Source: Demequina pelophila (GTDB taxonomy: Bacteria; Actinomycetota; Actinomycetes; Actinomycetales; Demequinaceae). Taken from it: DNA of 64,000 nucleotides. This document shows positions 19,499-28,001 of this stretch, one piece after another. The notes beneath the pieces were generated by a model. That model searched no databases and was not told the origin of the DNA. It saw nothing but the letters and a program-made list of their open reading frames with translations. The translations under genes were made by a program, and so were the position numbers. The stretch's first letter is position 1, and every line of letters begins with the position of its first letter. The DNA is taken from assembly GCF_000971175.1 (NCBI RefSeq), contig NZ_BBLY01000001.1:669709-733708 (forward strand), written 5' to 3'.

Positions 19499-19849
19499 TT
19501 AGAGCAGCGCCTGGGCGAGACGTCGCACGTGCGCGCGGCGACCCTCGCACAGCGCGCCGAGCGGCGAGGTGCCCAGCTCCTCCTCGTGCGCCATCAGCCA
19601 GTCGGCGGCCTCCTCGTCGGCGAAGCCCGCGTCGCGCAGCAGCGTGAGCGTGCCGCGCAGGGTGGCGACCACCTCGGGGCCGTCCTCGCCTTCGACGATG
19701 GTGGCGGCCGGGATCTGGAGCGTGCTGCGCTCGCCGCGCCGCACGGCGAAGAGATACCCCTCGCGCAGGAGCTCGCGCACGTGGCTGGCGGTGGTGCCCA
19801 GGCGCTCCGCGTAGTCGGGAACGGTGAGCCAAGTGTCGTCGACGGTCAT
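19499..19849 (-). CDS. Rv2175c-like winged-helix DNA-binding protein
   Basis: 116 residues. An N-terminal helix-turn-helix (WLTVPDYAERLGTTASHVRELLREGYLFAV) is followed by a C-terminal helical region (LLRDAGFADEEAADWLMAHEEELG). In mycobacteria Rv2175c binds DNA and is phosphorylated by the neighbouring kinase PknL; here a PASTA kinase lies 1.5 kb away with a transglycosylase gene between. The ATG follows a TACCCT box by 6 nt, so the message is probably leaderless. That it is a substrate of the nearby kinase is inference from synteny. Confidence 0.75.
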   Translation of the reverse strand: MTVDDTWLTVPDYAERLGTTASHVRELLREGYLFAVRRGERSTLQIPAATIVEGEDGPEVVATLRGTLTLLRDAGFADEEAADWLMAHEEELGTSPLGALCEGRRAHVRRLAQALL

Positions 19850-19855
19850 GGGACC

Positions 19856-19861
19856 AGGGTA
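19856..19861 (-). promoter_or_regulatory. -10 box of a leaderless promoter for the Rv2175c-like gene
   Basis: TACCCT on the minus strand, 6 nt before the ATG at 19849. Confidence 0.55.
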
Positions 19862-19981
19862 CAAACGCCCTCCCCTGGCCCGATGCCAGGCGGCGTGCCC
19901 TTGCCACGAGGGGCGCGCTCCCGTAGGTTCACAACTGCCCCACCTGTCACACCAGCCCCAGACGCCCCACCTGGAGACCCG

Positions 19982-21274
19982 ATGACCGCGACCGTCCCTC
20001 CCCCGCGCCACGCCTCGGGCCCCCTCGTGCCCCTGGCCACCGCCGAGTTCCCCCGGCCCGACACCGCGGCGATCCGCTCCGCGGCCGTCCTCGCCGCATG
20101 CGCCGCCTCGTTCACCGTCGCGCCCGCCGCCATGGCGGACGCCGAGCACAGGATCGCGCCCGGAGACACCGTCTCCGCGCTGGCCCACCGCTACGGGAGC
20201 TCCGTCTCCGCGATCGTCGCCGCCAACGGACTCGACGCGCGCGCCACGATCTACGCGGGCCGCACCCTCACGATCCCGACCGGCGACGCGGCCGCGAGCC
20301 CGAACTCCGCCTCGACGTCGAACCCGGCCGCCGCATCGTCCGCCGCCCAGGCGACCACCGCATCGTCCTCCGCGACCCACACCGTCGCCCCGGGCGACAC
20401 CGTGTGGGCGCTCGCGCGCCGCTACGACACCACGGTCACGGCGATCGTCGAGGCCAACGGCCTCGACTCGCGCGCCCTCATCCGGGTGGGGCAACGACTC
20501 ACCCTGCCGGGGGCGGCGGCCACCTCCGCGCCCGCGCAGCCGGCGGACACGACCACCGCGACGGCGACCACGGCCACCCAGGCCACCGCGGCCACCCAGT
20601 CCACCTACACCGTCCGCGCGGGCGACACCCTCTCGGGGATCGCGGCGCGCCACGGGACCACCGTCGCCGCGCTCGCCGCGGCGAACGGCATCGACAACCC
20701 GGGCCTCATCCGCATCGGTCAGCGGATCGCCCTGTCCGGCGCGGCCGGCACCGCCGGCGCCTCCTCCACGGGGACCTCCTCCACGCCGCTGGTCGGCGAC
20801 ACCTTCCTGGGACGCACGTACCCGTCCGACGTGGTCGCCGCGGCCAACGTCAACAAGGCCGCGCTCCTCGCCAAGGAGGTGCCGTCCCGCGCCGCGATGC
20901 GCGAGATGATCGCGTCGACCGCCCGCGCCCACGGCGTCGACCCGGCGCTCGCGCTCGCGGTCGCGTATCAGGAGTCGGGCTTCAACATGCGCGCGGTCTC
21001 CCCGGCCAACGCGATCGGCGTGATGCAGGTGATCCCGTCGTCCGGCGAGTGGGCCTCCGGCATGGCCGGGCGCAGCCTCGACCTGCTCGAACCGCGCGAC
21101 AACGTGCTCGCGGGAGTCCTCATCCTGCGCTCCCTCACCCGCACGTTCGACTCCGTGGACGATGCACTGGGCGGGTACTACCAGGGCGCCACCGCCGTGA
21201 AGAGGCACGGGCTCTATCCCGGCACGGTGACATATGTCGCATCCGTGAAGGCGCTCATGGGGCGTTTCCGCTGA
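19982..21274 (+). CDS. LysM-containing lytic transglycosylase (secreted or surface murein hydrolase)
   Basis: 430 residues from ATG 19982. A hydrophobic stretch at residues 30-52 (IRSAAVLAACAASFTVAPAAMA) is a probable signal peptide after a long N-region. Three LysM domains bind the glycan of peptidoglycan: about 55-99, 133-176 and 208-252, each with the (A/R)PGDTVxALAxRY or RAGDTLSGIAARH pattern, joined by Ala/Thr/Ser linkers. The C-terminal SLT domain (about 305-430) carries the catalytic Glu331 in AYQESGFN and the IGVMQVIP motif. It cleaves glycan strands to open the wall. Two linker segments use the GCATCGTCC sequence as codons. Confidence 0.9.
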   Translation: MTATVPPPRHASGPLVPLATAEFPRPDTAAIRSAAVLAACAASFTVAPAAMADAEHRIAPGDTVSALAHRYGSSVSAIVAANGLDARATIYAGRTLTIPTGDAAASPNSASTSNPAAASSAAQATTASSSATHTVAPGDTVWALARRYDTTVTAIVEANGLDSRALIRVGQRLTLPGAAATSAPAQPADTTTATATTATQATAATQSTYTVRAGDTLSGIAARHGTTVAALAAANGIDNPGLIRIGQRIALSGAAGTAGASSTGTSSTPLVGDTFLGRTYPSDVVAAANVNKAALLAKEVPSRAAMREMIASTARAHGVDPALALAVAYQESGFNMRAVSPANAIGVMQVIPSSGEWASGMAGRSLDLLEPRDNVLAGVLILRSLTRTFDSVDDALGGYYQGATAVKRHGLYPGTVTYVASVKALMGRFR

Positions 21275-21313
21275 CGCGCGCGGCGGCGAGCCTGCGCAGC
21301 CGCGTCGCACGCC

Positions 21314-21319
21314 TAGAAT
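21314..21319 (+). promoter_or_regulatory. -10 box of a leaderless promoter for the PASTA kinase gene
   Basis: TAGAAT, 7 nt before the GTG at 21327. An in-frame ATG at 21318 overlaps the box itself and is therefore an unlikely start. Confidence 0.6.
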
Positions 21320-21326
21320 GACACCC

Positions 21327-23288
21327 GTGGCGAACACGATCACGGATCCGCTCCTCGGCCGCGTCATCGACGGCCGCTACGAGGTGCGCGAGCGCGTCGC
21401 CGCCGGCGGCATGGCGACCGTGTATCTCGCCTTCGACCGCCGCCTTGAGCGCGACGTCGCACTCAAGGTGATGCACCGCCACCTCGAGATCGACCCCAAC
21501 TCCGCGGAGATCGTGCGCCGCTTCCGCCGCGAGGCCAAGTCCGCGGCCCGCCTCACGCACCCGGGCATCGTGCACGTCTACGACCAGGGCGTCGACGACG
21601 ACGTCTCCTACCTCACGATGGAGTACGTCGCGGGCGAGAACCTGCGCGAGCGCATGGCCCACGAGGGCACGCTCTCGCTCGGCGAGGCGCTCGCGACCGC
21701 GGAGCAGGTGCTCGACGCCCTCGCCTCCGCGCACCGCCAGGGCCTGGTCCACCAGGACGTCAAGCCGGAGAACGTCCTCATCGACGCCGAGGGCCGTCCG
21801 CGCGTCGCGGACTTCGGCCTTGCACGCGCCGTCACGGAGGTCACCTCGACCACCGCCGGCACCATCATGGGCACGGTCGCCTACCTGGGTCCCGAGCTCA
21901 TCACCACGGGCGTCTCCGACGCGCGCACCGACGTCTACGCGGTGGGCGTCCTGCTGTACGAGATGGTCACGGGCCGCCAGCCCTTCACCGGCGCCACCGC
22001 GCTGGACGTCGCGGGCAAGCACGTCCACGAGTCCGTGCCCGCCCCGTCCTCCCACGTCGCGTGGCTGCCTCCGGAGGTCGACGCGCTCGTCGCCCACATG
22101 ACCGCGCGCGACCCCGGCGCGCGGCCCGCCGACGCGGCCGCCGCCGTCGCGCTGGTCCGCCAGGCGCGCGAACTCATCGACGACCCGACGCTCGACCGTC
22201 GCGCGGACCCGCCGTCCGGCTCGATCCCGGCGCGCGCGGCCCAGGACGACGACGCGACCGCCGTCCTCAGCCCCACGCCCGCGGGCTCGACCGTGGCCCT
22301 GCCCATCGGGCTGGGCCACCCCTTCCCCGCCGTCGGGACGGACGTCGCCGTCGACGCGGACGACGATCCCGACGCTCAGGAGCCGCCCCAGCAGCGCAAC
22401 CGCGCCGGCTGGTGGGTCGCGGCCGTCGTGGTCGCGCTCATCGCGATCGGCGCCGGAACGCTGTGGTGGTACAACGCGATCGGCCCCGGTGCCTACACCA
22501 CCGTGCCCCCGCTCGAGCAGGAGAAGGTGGCGGACGCGGAGACCATCCTGCGCGCCGCCGACCTCGAGTTCACCGTCGAGCAGGTCAACGACGACGACGT
22601 GCCCGAGGGCGTGGTCATCAGCTCGGAGCCGCGCGCCCAGGCCCGCGTGCTCAACGGCACCGAGGTCACCCTGTACGTCTCGGACGGACCGCTCATGCTG
22701 GTCATCCCCGACGTGGTGGGCGAGCAGCGCGGCGACGCCGAGTCGGAGATCACCGAGACCGGCTTCCCGTTGGGCGAGGCCGTCGAGGAGTACTCGGACA
22801 CGGTTCCCCAGGGCGAGGTCATGTCCGTCGAGCCCGCCGCCGGCACCGAGATCGAGCACTACACCGAGGTCACGCTCACGTATTCCGGAGGCCCGGCCCC
22901 CATCACCTTCCCCGACGTGACCGGCATGGTCGAGGAGGAGGCCCTCGCGGCCCTCGACGAGCACGCCCTGGTGGTCACCATCGAGCGCGCACGCACCGAG
23001 GAGGCGGAGGAGGGCGTCGTCTTCGCCCAGAGCCCCGACGGCGGCACGGACGGCCTGCGCCTCGACGCCATCACCATCACCGTCTCCGAAGGACCGCCGC
23101 TGGTCACCGTCGGCGACTACGTGGGCCAGCCCTACGACGAAGCCGTCGCGGCAGCGGAGGCCGCGGGCCTCGAGGTCTCCGTCCACGGCAAGTGGCCGTG
23201 GTCGAGCCGCGACATCATCATCGACCAGTCGGTCACGCCGGGTGCGCGCGTCGAGAAGGGCGAGGGCATCACCCTCCAGTACAACTGA
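21327..23288 (+). CDS. PASTA-domain serine/threonine protein kinase (PknB/PknL type)
   Basis: 653 residues from GTG 21327. The kinase domain spans about 10-270: glycine loop VAAGGMATVY, Lys in DVALKVM, catalytic loop HQDVKPEN, DFG in VADFGLA, APE-like GPE. The loop has HQD instead of HRD, so this is a non-RD kinase. A juxtamembrane linker precedes one transmembrane helix (about 358-378, WWVAAVVVALIAIGAGTLWW), then four extracellular PASTA repeats that bind peptidoglycan or lipid II fragments. The family coordinates wall synthesis and division. The synteny with prenyl synthase, Rv2175c-like and aroG genes points to PknL. A bidirectional hairpin separates it from the converging DAHP synthase gene. 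Confidence 0.9.
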   Translation: MANTITDPLLGRVIDGRYEVRERVAAGGMATVYLAFDRRLERDVALKVMHRHLEIDPNSAEIVRRFRREAKSAARLTHPGIVHVYDQGVDDDVSYLTMEYVAGENLRERMAHEGTLSLGEALATAEQVLDALASAHRQGLVHQDVKPENVLIDAEGRPRVADFGLARAVTEVTSTTAGTIMGTVAYLGPELITTGVSDARTDVYAVGVLLYEMVTGRQPFTGATALDVAGKHVHESVPAPSSHVAWLPPEVDALVAHMTARDPGARPADAAAAVALVRQARELIDDPTLDRRADPPSGSIPARAAQDDDATAVLSPTPAGSTVALPIGLGHPFPAVGTDVAVDADDDPDAQEPPQQRNRAGWWVAAVVVALIAIGAGTLWWYNAIGPGAYTTVPPLEQEKVADAETILRAADLEFTVEQVNDDDVPEGVVISSEPRAQARVLNGTEVTLYVSDGPLMLVIPDVVGEQRGDAESEITETGFPLGEAVEEYSDTVPQGEVMSVEPAAGTEIEHYTEVTLTYSGGPAPITFPDVTGMVEEEALAALDEHALVVTIERARTEEAEEGVVFAQSPDGGTDGLRLDAITITVSEGPPLVTVGDYVGQPYDEAVAAAEAAGLEVSVHGKWPWSSRDIIIDQSVTPGARVEKGEGITLQYN

Positions 23289-23322
23289 CGGGCGCCGCTC
23301 CCCCGTCCACGTCCTGACAGGG

Positions 23323-23353
23323 GACGATGCCCTGGCCGGGTCCGTGCATCGTC
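23323..23353. repeat. Inverted pair of GACGATGC motifs, copies 11 and 12
   Basis: Forward core 23323-23330 and reverse core 23346-23353; arms GGGACGATGC and GCATCGTCCC can pair into a stem of at least 10 bp with a 15-nt loop. It lies just after the kinase stop codon. Confidence 0.75.
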
Positions 23354-23460
23354 CCTGGTCGGGGCGGGGAGACTCCCGCCCGTGGACCGTGGCCCGTCGC
23401 GTCCGCGGCGGCCGCGGCGACCGCGACGGATCCACCACCTTCACCGCGCGACCCTTGCGC

Positions 23461-23511
23461 CCGTCAACGCAGAGCGCCCCGCCCGGAATCCGGGCGGGGC
23501 GCTCTTGACGG
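23461..23511. terminator. Bidirectional terminator between the PASTA kinase and aroG
   Basis: A 16-bp stem (23471-23486 with 23490-23505) and a 3-nt AAT loop, flanked by an outer CCGTCAA/TTGACGG pairing. Confidence 0.8.
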
Positions 23512-23547
23512 TCTCGAGCCGTCGCTCGTGCTAGCGAGTGGACTCGC

Positions 23548-24936
23548 TCATGCGAGCTCGACGGGCTCCTGACGGCGACGCTCGTCGACCCAGTGGGCCA
23601 GCAGGTCCGCGACCTGGAAGGCCATCTCCAGCGACTGCTGGTGGTTGAGGCGCGGGTCCACCTTGGTCTCGTAACGACGGGCCAGGCCCTCGTCGTCGAT
23701 CTCCTCGGTGCCGCCCATGACCTCGGACACGTCGTCCCCGGTGAGCTCGACGTGCAGCCCGCCCGGGACGGTGCCCAGCGCGCGGTGCACCTCGAAGAAG
23801 CCGGCGACCTCGTCGAGGATGGTGTCGAAGCGTCGGGTCTTGTAGCCCGAGTCCGAGGTGAACGTGTTGCCGTGCATCGGGTCCGTCAGCCACGTGACCG
23901 CGGCTCCAGCGTCCCGCACGCCCTCGACGATCGGGGGCAGCGCGTCGCGCACCTTGTCCGCCCCCATCCGCGCCACGAAGGTGAGGCGGCCCGGGATGTT
24001 GTCGGGGTTGAGGCGCTCGGCGAGGGCGAGGGCGTCGGCCGCCGTGGCGGTCGGGCCCAGCTTCACCGCGAGCGGGTTGTGCACGCGCGACAGGAACTCG
24101 ACGTGCGCGCCGTCGAGCTGACGGGTGCGCTCGCCGATCCACAGCAGGTGCGCGGAGCAGTCGTACGCGAGCCCGGAGCGCGAGTCGATCCGGGTGAGGC
24201 CCCGCTCGTAGTCGAGCAGCAGCGCCTCGTGGCTCGAGAACAGCTCCACCGTGCGCAGCGCGTCGAAGTCGCCACCGGCGGCCGCCATGAAGCGCACCGC
24301 CCGGTCGATCTCCGCCGCCGTCTGCTCGTACTTCGCGTAGGCCGGATTGGCGGCGAAGCCCTTGTTCCACTGGTGGACGCGGCGCAGGTCCGCGAAACCA
24401 CCCTGCGTGAACGCGCGGATGAGGTTGAGCGTCGAGGCCGACACGTTGTACGCGTCGATGAGGCGGTTCGGGTCCGGGATCCGCTCCTCCTCCGTGAAGC
24501 CCGAGGAGTTGACGATGTCGCCCCGGTAGACCGGCAGGGTGACGCCGTCGCGGGTCTCCGTGTCGGCCGACCGAGGCTTCGCGTACTGCCCCGCCATGCG
24601 GCCGATCTTCACCACCGGCGTCGAGGCGCCGTAGGTGAGGATGACGGCCATCTGGAGGATGGTCTTGATCTTGTTCCGGATCCGGTCCGCGGTCGCCTCC
24701 GCGAAGATCTCCGCGCAGTCGCCGCCCTGGAGCACGAACGCCTCCCCGCGGGACGCGGCGGCCAGCTGCTCGCGCAGCTGGTCCGCCTCGCCCGCGAACA
24801 CGAGCGGCGGCACCTGGGTGAGCCGCTCGGTGGCGCGGTGCAGCGCCTCAGGGTCCGGCCAGGCGGGCTGCTGGAGGGCAACCTTGTCCCGGTAGGAGTC
24901 GACTCCCGCCGCCTCGAGGGCGGCCTTGGAGGTCAT
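23548..24936 (-). CDS. aroG: Class II 3-deoxy-7-phosphoheptulonate (DAHP) synthase
   Basis: 462 residues. First step of the shikimate pathway: phosphoenolpyruvate plus erythrose 4-phosphate gives DAHP. Class II motifs are visible: LQGGDCAE, KIGRMAGQYAKPRS, YRGDIVN, SHEALLLDYE, WIGERTRQLDGAHVE, PLAVKLGPT, WLTDPMHGNT and PGGLHVELTGDDVSE. The start could be ATG 24936 or the adjacent GTG at 24939; the difference is one residue. It lies 4 nt behind the phosphofructokinase stop codon on the same strand, so both are probably cotranscribed. The C-terminus (RRRQEPVELA) is normal for the family. Confidence 0.94.
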   Translation of the reverse strand: MTSKAALEAAGVDSYRDKVALQQPAWPDPEALHRATERLTQVPPLVFAGEADQLREQLAAASRGEAFVLQGGDCAEIFAEATADRIRNKIKTILQMAVILTYGASTPVVKIGRMAGQYAKPRSADTETRDGVTLPVYRGDIVNSSGFTEEERIPDPNRLIDAYNVSASTLNLIRAFTQGGFADLRRVHQWNKGFAANPAYAKYEQTAAEIDRAVRFMAAAGGDFDALRTVELFSSHEALLLDYERGLTRIDSRSGLAYDCSAHLLWIGERTRQLDGAHVEFLSRVHNPLAVKLGPTATAADALALAERLNPDNIPGRLTFVARMGADKVRDALPPIVEGVRDAGAAVTWLTDPMHGNTFTSDSGYKTRRFDTILDEVAGFFEVHRALGTVPGGLHVELTGDDVSEVMGGTEEIDDEGLARRYETKVDPRLNHQQSLEMAFQVADLLAHWVDERRRQEPVELA

Positions 24937-24940
24937 CACG

Positions 24941-26140
24941 TCAGGCCTGCCCGATCTCCTCGAGGGTGCGGACGTACCAGTCGGTGGTGGTGTCGAACGG
25001 CTTGTGGCCCGCGATGCGCGGGAACGGGATCGCCTTGAGGCGGTCGCCGTCCTCCTCGTCGTGGCCGATGACGCCGGCCTCGCCGCGCAGCGCGCACTCG
25101 ACCGCGTAGTCCGTCATCGACTTGATGAGGCGCAGGTCCTGCTCGTTCGCGGCCGCGGCGCGCGAGTAGTAGCCCGACTTCTGGACCATGACCTTCTCCG
25201 CGCCCAGGCGCTCCGCGAACTGCTTCGCGAACCACTGGCCGGGGTTGATGGTGTCCAGCTTGACGTGGCCGAAGGGGTCGCGCTCGACGGTGCCGCCGGC
25301 CTCCTCGATCTCCGCGATGATCTCCGGCACGCCGGCCCCCTCGGAGAGGAAGATGTTGACGTTGCCCACCTCGTCCATGACGGTCTTGAGGCGCGCGGCC
25401 TCGGCGTCGAGGTCGATCTTGCCCTCGGGCACGTAGACGGCGTGGATGTCCCAGCGCTCCTTGGTGAGGCCGATGCCCGGGAGGAACTCGCGGGTGTCGA
25501 GCCACTCGCGGTACTTCATCGCGGCGGCGGCGGTGAGCCAGCCGCAGGCACGGCCCATGACCTCGTGGATGATGAGCATGCGCGGGCCCGAGCGGTGCTC
25601 GCCGATGATGTTGCGGCCGAAGTTGGCGGCGTGCTCCGCGGCGGTCCACGCGCCGAGCGACTGGCGGATCGGCACCACGTCGTTGTCGATGGTCTTGGGC
25701 AGACCCACGACGGTGAGGCCGTAGTCGTTCTCCGCGAGGTACGCGGCGAGGTCCGCGGCGGTGGTGTTGGTGTCGTCGCCACCGATGGTGTGCAGGACGT
25801 CGACGCCGTCCGCCTTGAGCTGCTCGGCCGCGACCTTCAGCGGGTCCTGGCCCTCCTCGACGAGGCCGCGCTTGACGCAGTCGGCCGCGTTGGTGAGCTT
25901 GACGCGCGAGTTGCCGATGGGCGAGCCGCCGTAGCCGTGCAGCAGCGCGGCCTTCTTGCGGACCTCGTCCGTGATCTCGATCTTCTTGCCGAGCAGCAGG
26001 CCCCAGTAGCCGTGCTCGTAGGCGATGATCTCGATCTCGGGAGCGATCTCGGAGTAGCGCTCGATGAGACCGCCGACGGCGGAGGACAGGCAGGGGGCAA
26101 AGCCTCCCGCGGTCAGAAGGGCAACGCGGCGAACCGACAT
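24941..26140 (-). CDS. Pyrophosphate-dependent (PPi-type) 6-phosphofructokinase
   Basis: 399 residues. It phosphorylates fructose 6-phosphate, probably from pyrophosphate, reversibly. The phosphoryl-donor loop is GGDDTNTTA with Asp at position 123, where ATP enzymes have Gly, and the catalytic segment is PKTIDND; both mark the PPi type. MGRACGWLTA and SEGAGVPEI follow. There is no allosteric duplication, and the length matches short actinobacterial PPi-PFKs. It sits directly upstream of aroG, tying glycolytic flux to the shikimate branch only by location. The ATG is 6 nt downstream of a GAAAGG ribosome-binding site (minus strand). Confidence 0.9.
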   Translation of the reverse strand: MSVRRVALLTAGGFAPCLSSAVGGLIERYSEIAPEIEIIAYEHGYWGLLLGKKIEITDEVRKKAALLHGYGGSPIGNSRVKLTNAADCVKRGLVEEGQDPLKVAAEQLKADGVDVLHTIGGDDTNTTAADLAAYLAENDYGLTVVGLPKTIDNDVVPIRQSLGAWTAAEHAANFGRNIIGEHRSGPRMLIIHEVMGRACGWLTAAAAMKYREWLDTREFLPGIGLTKERWDIHAVYVPEGKIDLDAEAARLKTVMDEVGNVNIFLSEGAGVPEIIAEIEEAGGTVERDPFGHVKLDTINPGQWFAKQFAERLGAEKVMVQKSGYYSRAAAANEQDLRLIKSMTDYAVECALRGEAGVIGHDEEDGDRLKAIPFPRIAGHKPFDTTTDWYVRTLEEIGQA

Positions 26141-26212
26141 GACGGACCTTTCGTTACGGGCTTGGGATCGTGGGACATTCTAGGCGCGCGCTCGCACGCG
26201 CCGGTGGCGGGG

Positions 26213-26941
26213 CTAGGCCTGATCCGCCGGGGGGTTCTCGTTCTGCTTCTGCTGCTGCTTGAGCTCGCGCTTGAGCTGGGCGGCGTCCCGGTCGACGTAG
26301 GTCTGCCCGGACACCGCGGCGATGCCGCGCATGATGCGGTCGGTGGCCTCGCGCAGCGCGTTGCGGTCCTCCTGCATGCCGGCGAAGTCCGCCAGGTCGA
26401 TCGCGGGACCGATGCGGGCACCGATCGGGTGCCGGGACGGCACCTTCTGGCCGATGGGCTGCGCGATGTGCGTGTCGATCATGCCCACCGGGATGACCGG
26501 GCAGCCGGCCTCGACCGCGAGCCGGGCGACGCCGGTCTTGCCGCGGTACAGGTGGCCGTCGGGGCTGCGGGTGCCCTCGGGGTAGATCCCCAGGAGCTGG
26601 CCGCCGCGGATCACCTCGAGGCCCGTCTGCAGCGCCGCCTCGGAGGCGCGACCGCCGCCGCGGTGGACCGGGATGGTGCCCACGCCCGCCATGAAGGAGC
26701 GCGTCGCCCAGCCCTTGATGCCCTTGCCGGTGAAGTACTCGGACTTGCCCAGGAAGACGACCTTGCGCTTGATCACGAGCGGGAGGAACACCGAGTCCGA
26801 GAAGGACAGGTGGTTCGACGCGAGGATCGCTCCCCCGGTCTCCGGGATGTTCTCCGCGCCCTCGACCCACGGCCGGTAGTACGCCTTGATGCCGGGGCCG
26901 AGCAGCACGTTCTTGACGAGCCAGTACTTGGTGTCGCTCAT
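26213..26941 (-). CDS. Lysophospholipid/1-acylglycerol-3-phosphate acyltransferase (PlsC-like)
   Basis: 242 residues. The enzyme adds an acyl chain to lysophosphatidate or a related acceptor at the membrane. The HX4D motif is NHLSFSDS, with KSEYFTGKG, GTIPVHRGG and the EGTR block IYPEGTRSPDG behind it, then GCPVIPVGM. The C-terminal 30 residues are a Gln/Lys-rich helix (KRELKQQQKQNEN). It lies 14 nt behind the glucokinase gene on the same strand. A similar acyltransferase (Rv2182c) is near aroG and fadD15 in mycobacteria. The acceptor is not determined. Confidence 0.85.
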   Translation of the reverse strand: MSDTKYWLVKNVLLGPGIKAYYRPWVEGAENIPETGGAILASNHLSFSDSVFLPLVIKRKVVFLGKSEYFTGKGIKGWATRSFMAGVGTIPVHRGGGRASEAALQTGLEVIRGGQLLGIYPEGTRSPDGHLYRGKTGVARLAVEAGCPVIPVGMIDTHIAQPIGQKVPSRHPIGARIGPAIDLADFAGMQEDRNALREATDRIMRGIAAVSGQTYVDRDAAQLKRELKQQQKQNENPPADQA

Positions 26942-26955
26942 GAGGTCCTCGAGGG

Positions 26956-27918
26956 CTAGCGGCCCGCGGACGCGATGCGGGCCAGGTCCGCGGCGCCCAC
27001 GATACCCGCGTCGTTGCCCATGCGCGCCGCCGTGATCGGCACGATCGGGCGGTGGCCGCGCGCGGGCAGGTTCTCGACGTAGGCCTCGCGGGCCGGCTCG
27101 AGCAGCAGGTCGCCGGCCTCGACGACGCCGCCGCCGATAACGAAGAGCTCGGGGTCGATGGCCGCCGCCATGGAGGCCGCGCCCTCGCCGATCCACCGGC
27201 CCAGCTCGCTCAGCAGCTCGATGCCCAGCTCGTCGCCGCCCACCGCGGCCTCGGTCACGTGCGGTCCGGCGATGTCCGCCGCGTTGCCGCCGGCGAGCTC
27301 GAGGAGCTTCGCGGCGCGCACCTCGCGCTCGACCGCGGCGCGGCGGGCCTCGCGGGTGAGCGCCGAGCCGGACGCGTACTGCTCCCAGCAGCCGCGCAGC
27401 CCGCAGCCGCAGGGGTGGCCGCCGGGGACCACGCGCAGGTGGCCCAGCTCCGCGGCGAAGCCGAAGCCGCCGCGGACCATCTTGCCGTCGATGACGAGCG
27501 CGGCGCCCAGGCCCGTGCCGATGGTCAGCATGACCATGTGCTTGACGTCCGCGGCCGCGCCGAAGGCGAACTCGGCCCAGCCGGCCGCGTTCGCGTCGTT
27601 CTCCACGACCACCGCGATGTCGTCGCGGCCGATGAGTTCGCGCACCTTCCAGGCCAGCGGGTAGTCGCGCCACGCGATGTTGGGCGCGAACAGGACGTTC
27701 TCCTGATCCGAGGAGACGAAGCCCGCCGCCGCGACGCCCACCGCGTGGAACTCGTGGTCCACGGAGAGCTCGGCCACCGCATCGGCGATCGCCTGGTCGA
27801 TACTCGCAGGGTCCTGGGGCTTGGTCTTGCGCTTGGTCTTCGCGACGATCGCGCCGCCCTCGTCGACCACACCGACCGCAATCTTCGTGCCGCCGATATC
27901 TACGCCGATAGCGTGCAT
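26956..27918 (-). CDS. ROK family glucokinase
   Basis: 320 residues from ATG 27918, placed where HAIGVDIGGTKIAVGVVD begins; the open frame reaches 27999 but adds an unrelated leader. ROK kinases phosphorylate glucose or related sugars with ATP. The phosphate motif is DIGGTK, the substrate Asp is in VENDANAAGWAE, the second nucleotide motif is TIGTGLGAAL, and the Zn site is GHPCGCGLRGCWEQYASG. No DNA-binding domain precedes the kinase, so it is an enzyme rather than a repressor. It is the first gene of a minus-strand set with the acyltransferase and is divergent from the acyl-CoA ligase. Confidence 0.9.
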   Translation of the reverse strand: MHAIGVDIGGTKIAVGVVDEGGAIVAKTKRKTKPQDPASIDQAIADAVAELSVDHEFHAVGVAAAGFVSSDQENVLFAPNIAWRDYPLAWKVRELIGRDDIAVVVENDANAAGWAEFAFGAAADVKHMVMLTIGTGLGAALVIDGKMVRGGFGFAAELGHLRVVPGGHPCGCGLRGCWEQYASGSALTREARRAAVEREVRAAKLLELAGGNAADIAGPHVTEAAVGGDELGIELLSELGRWIGEGAASMAAAIDPELFVIGGGVVEAGDLLLEPAREAYVENLPARGHRPIVPITAARMGNDAGIVGAADLARIASAGR

Positions 27919-27960
27919 TCTCTGTTGCCTTCCGAAGTCTCTGGGGAACCCGGACAAGGC

Positions 27961-27966
27961 TATCTT
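27961..27966 (+). promoter_or_regulatory. -10 box upstream of the acyl-CoA ligase gene
   Basis: TATCTT, about 35 nt before the ATG at 28002, which has its own CGGAG ribosome-binding site. Confidence 0.45.
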
Positions 27967-28001
27967 GTGAAAAGTCCCATGATCTGCCACCGGAGTCACA
28001 C

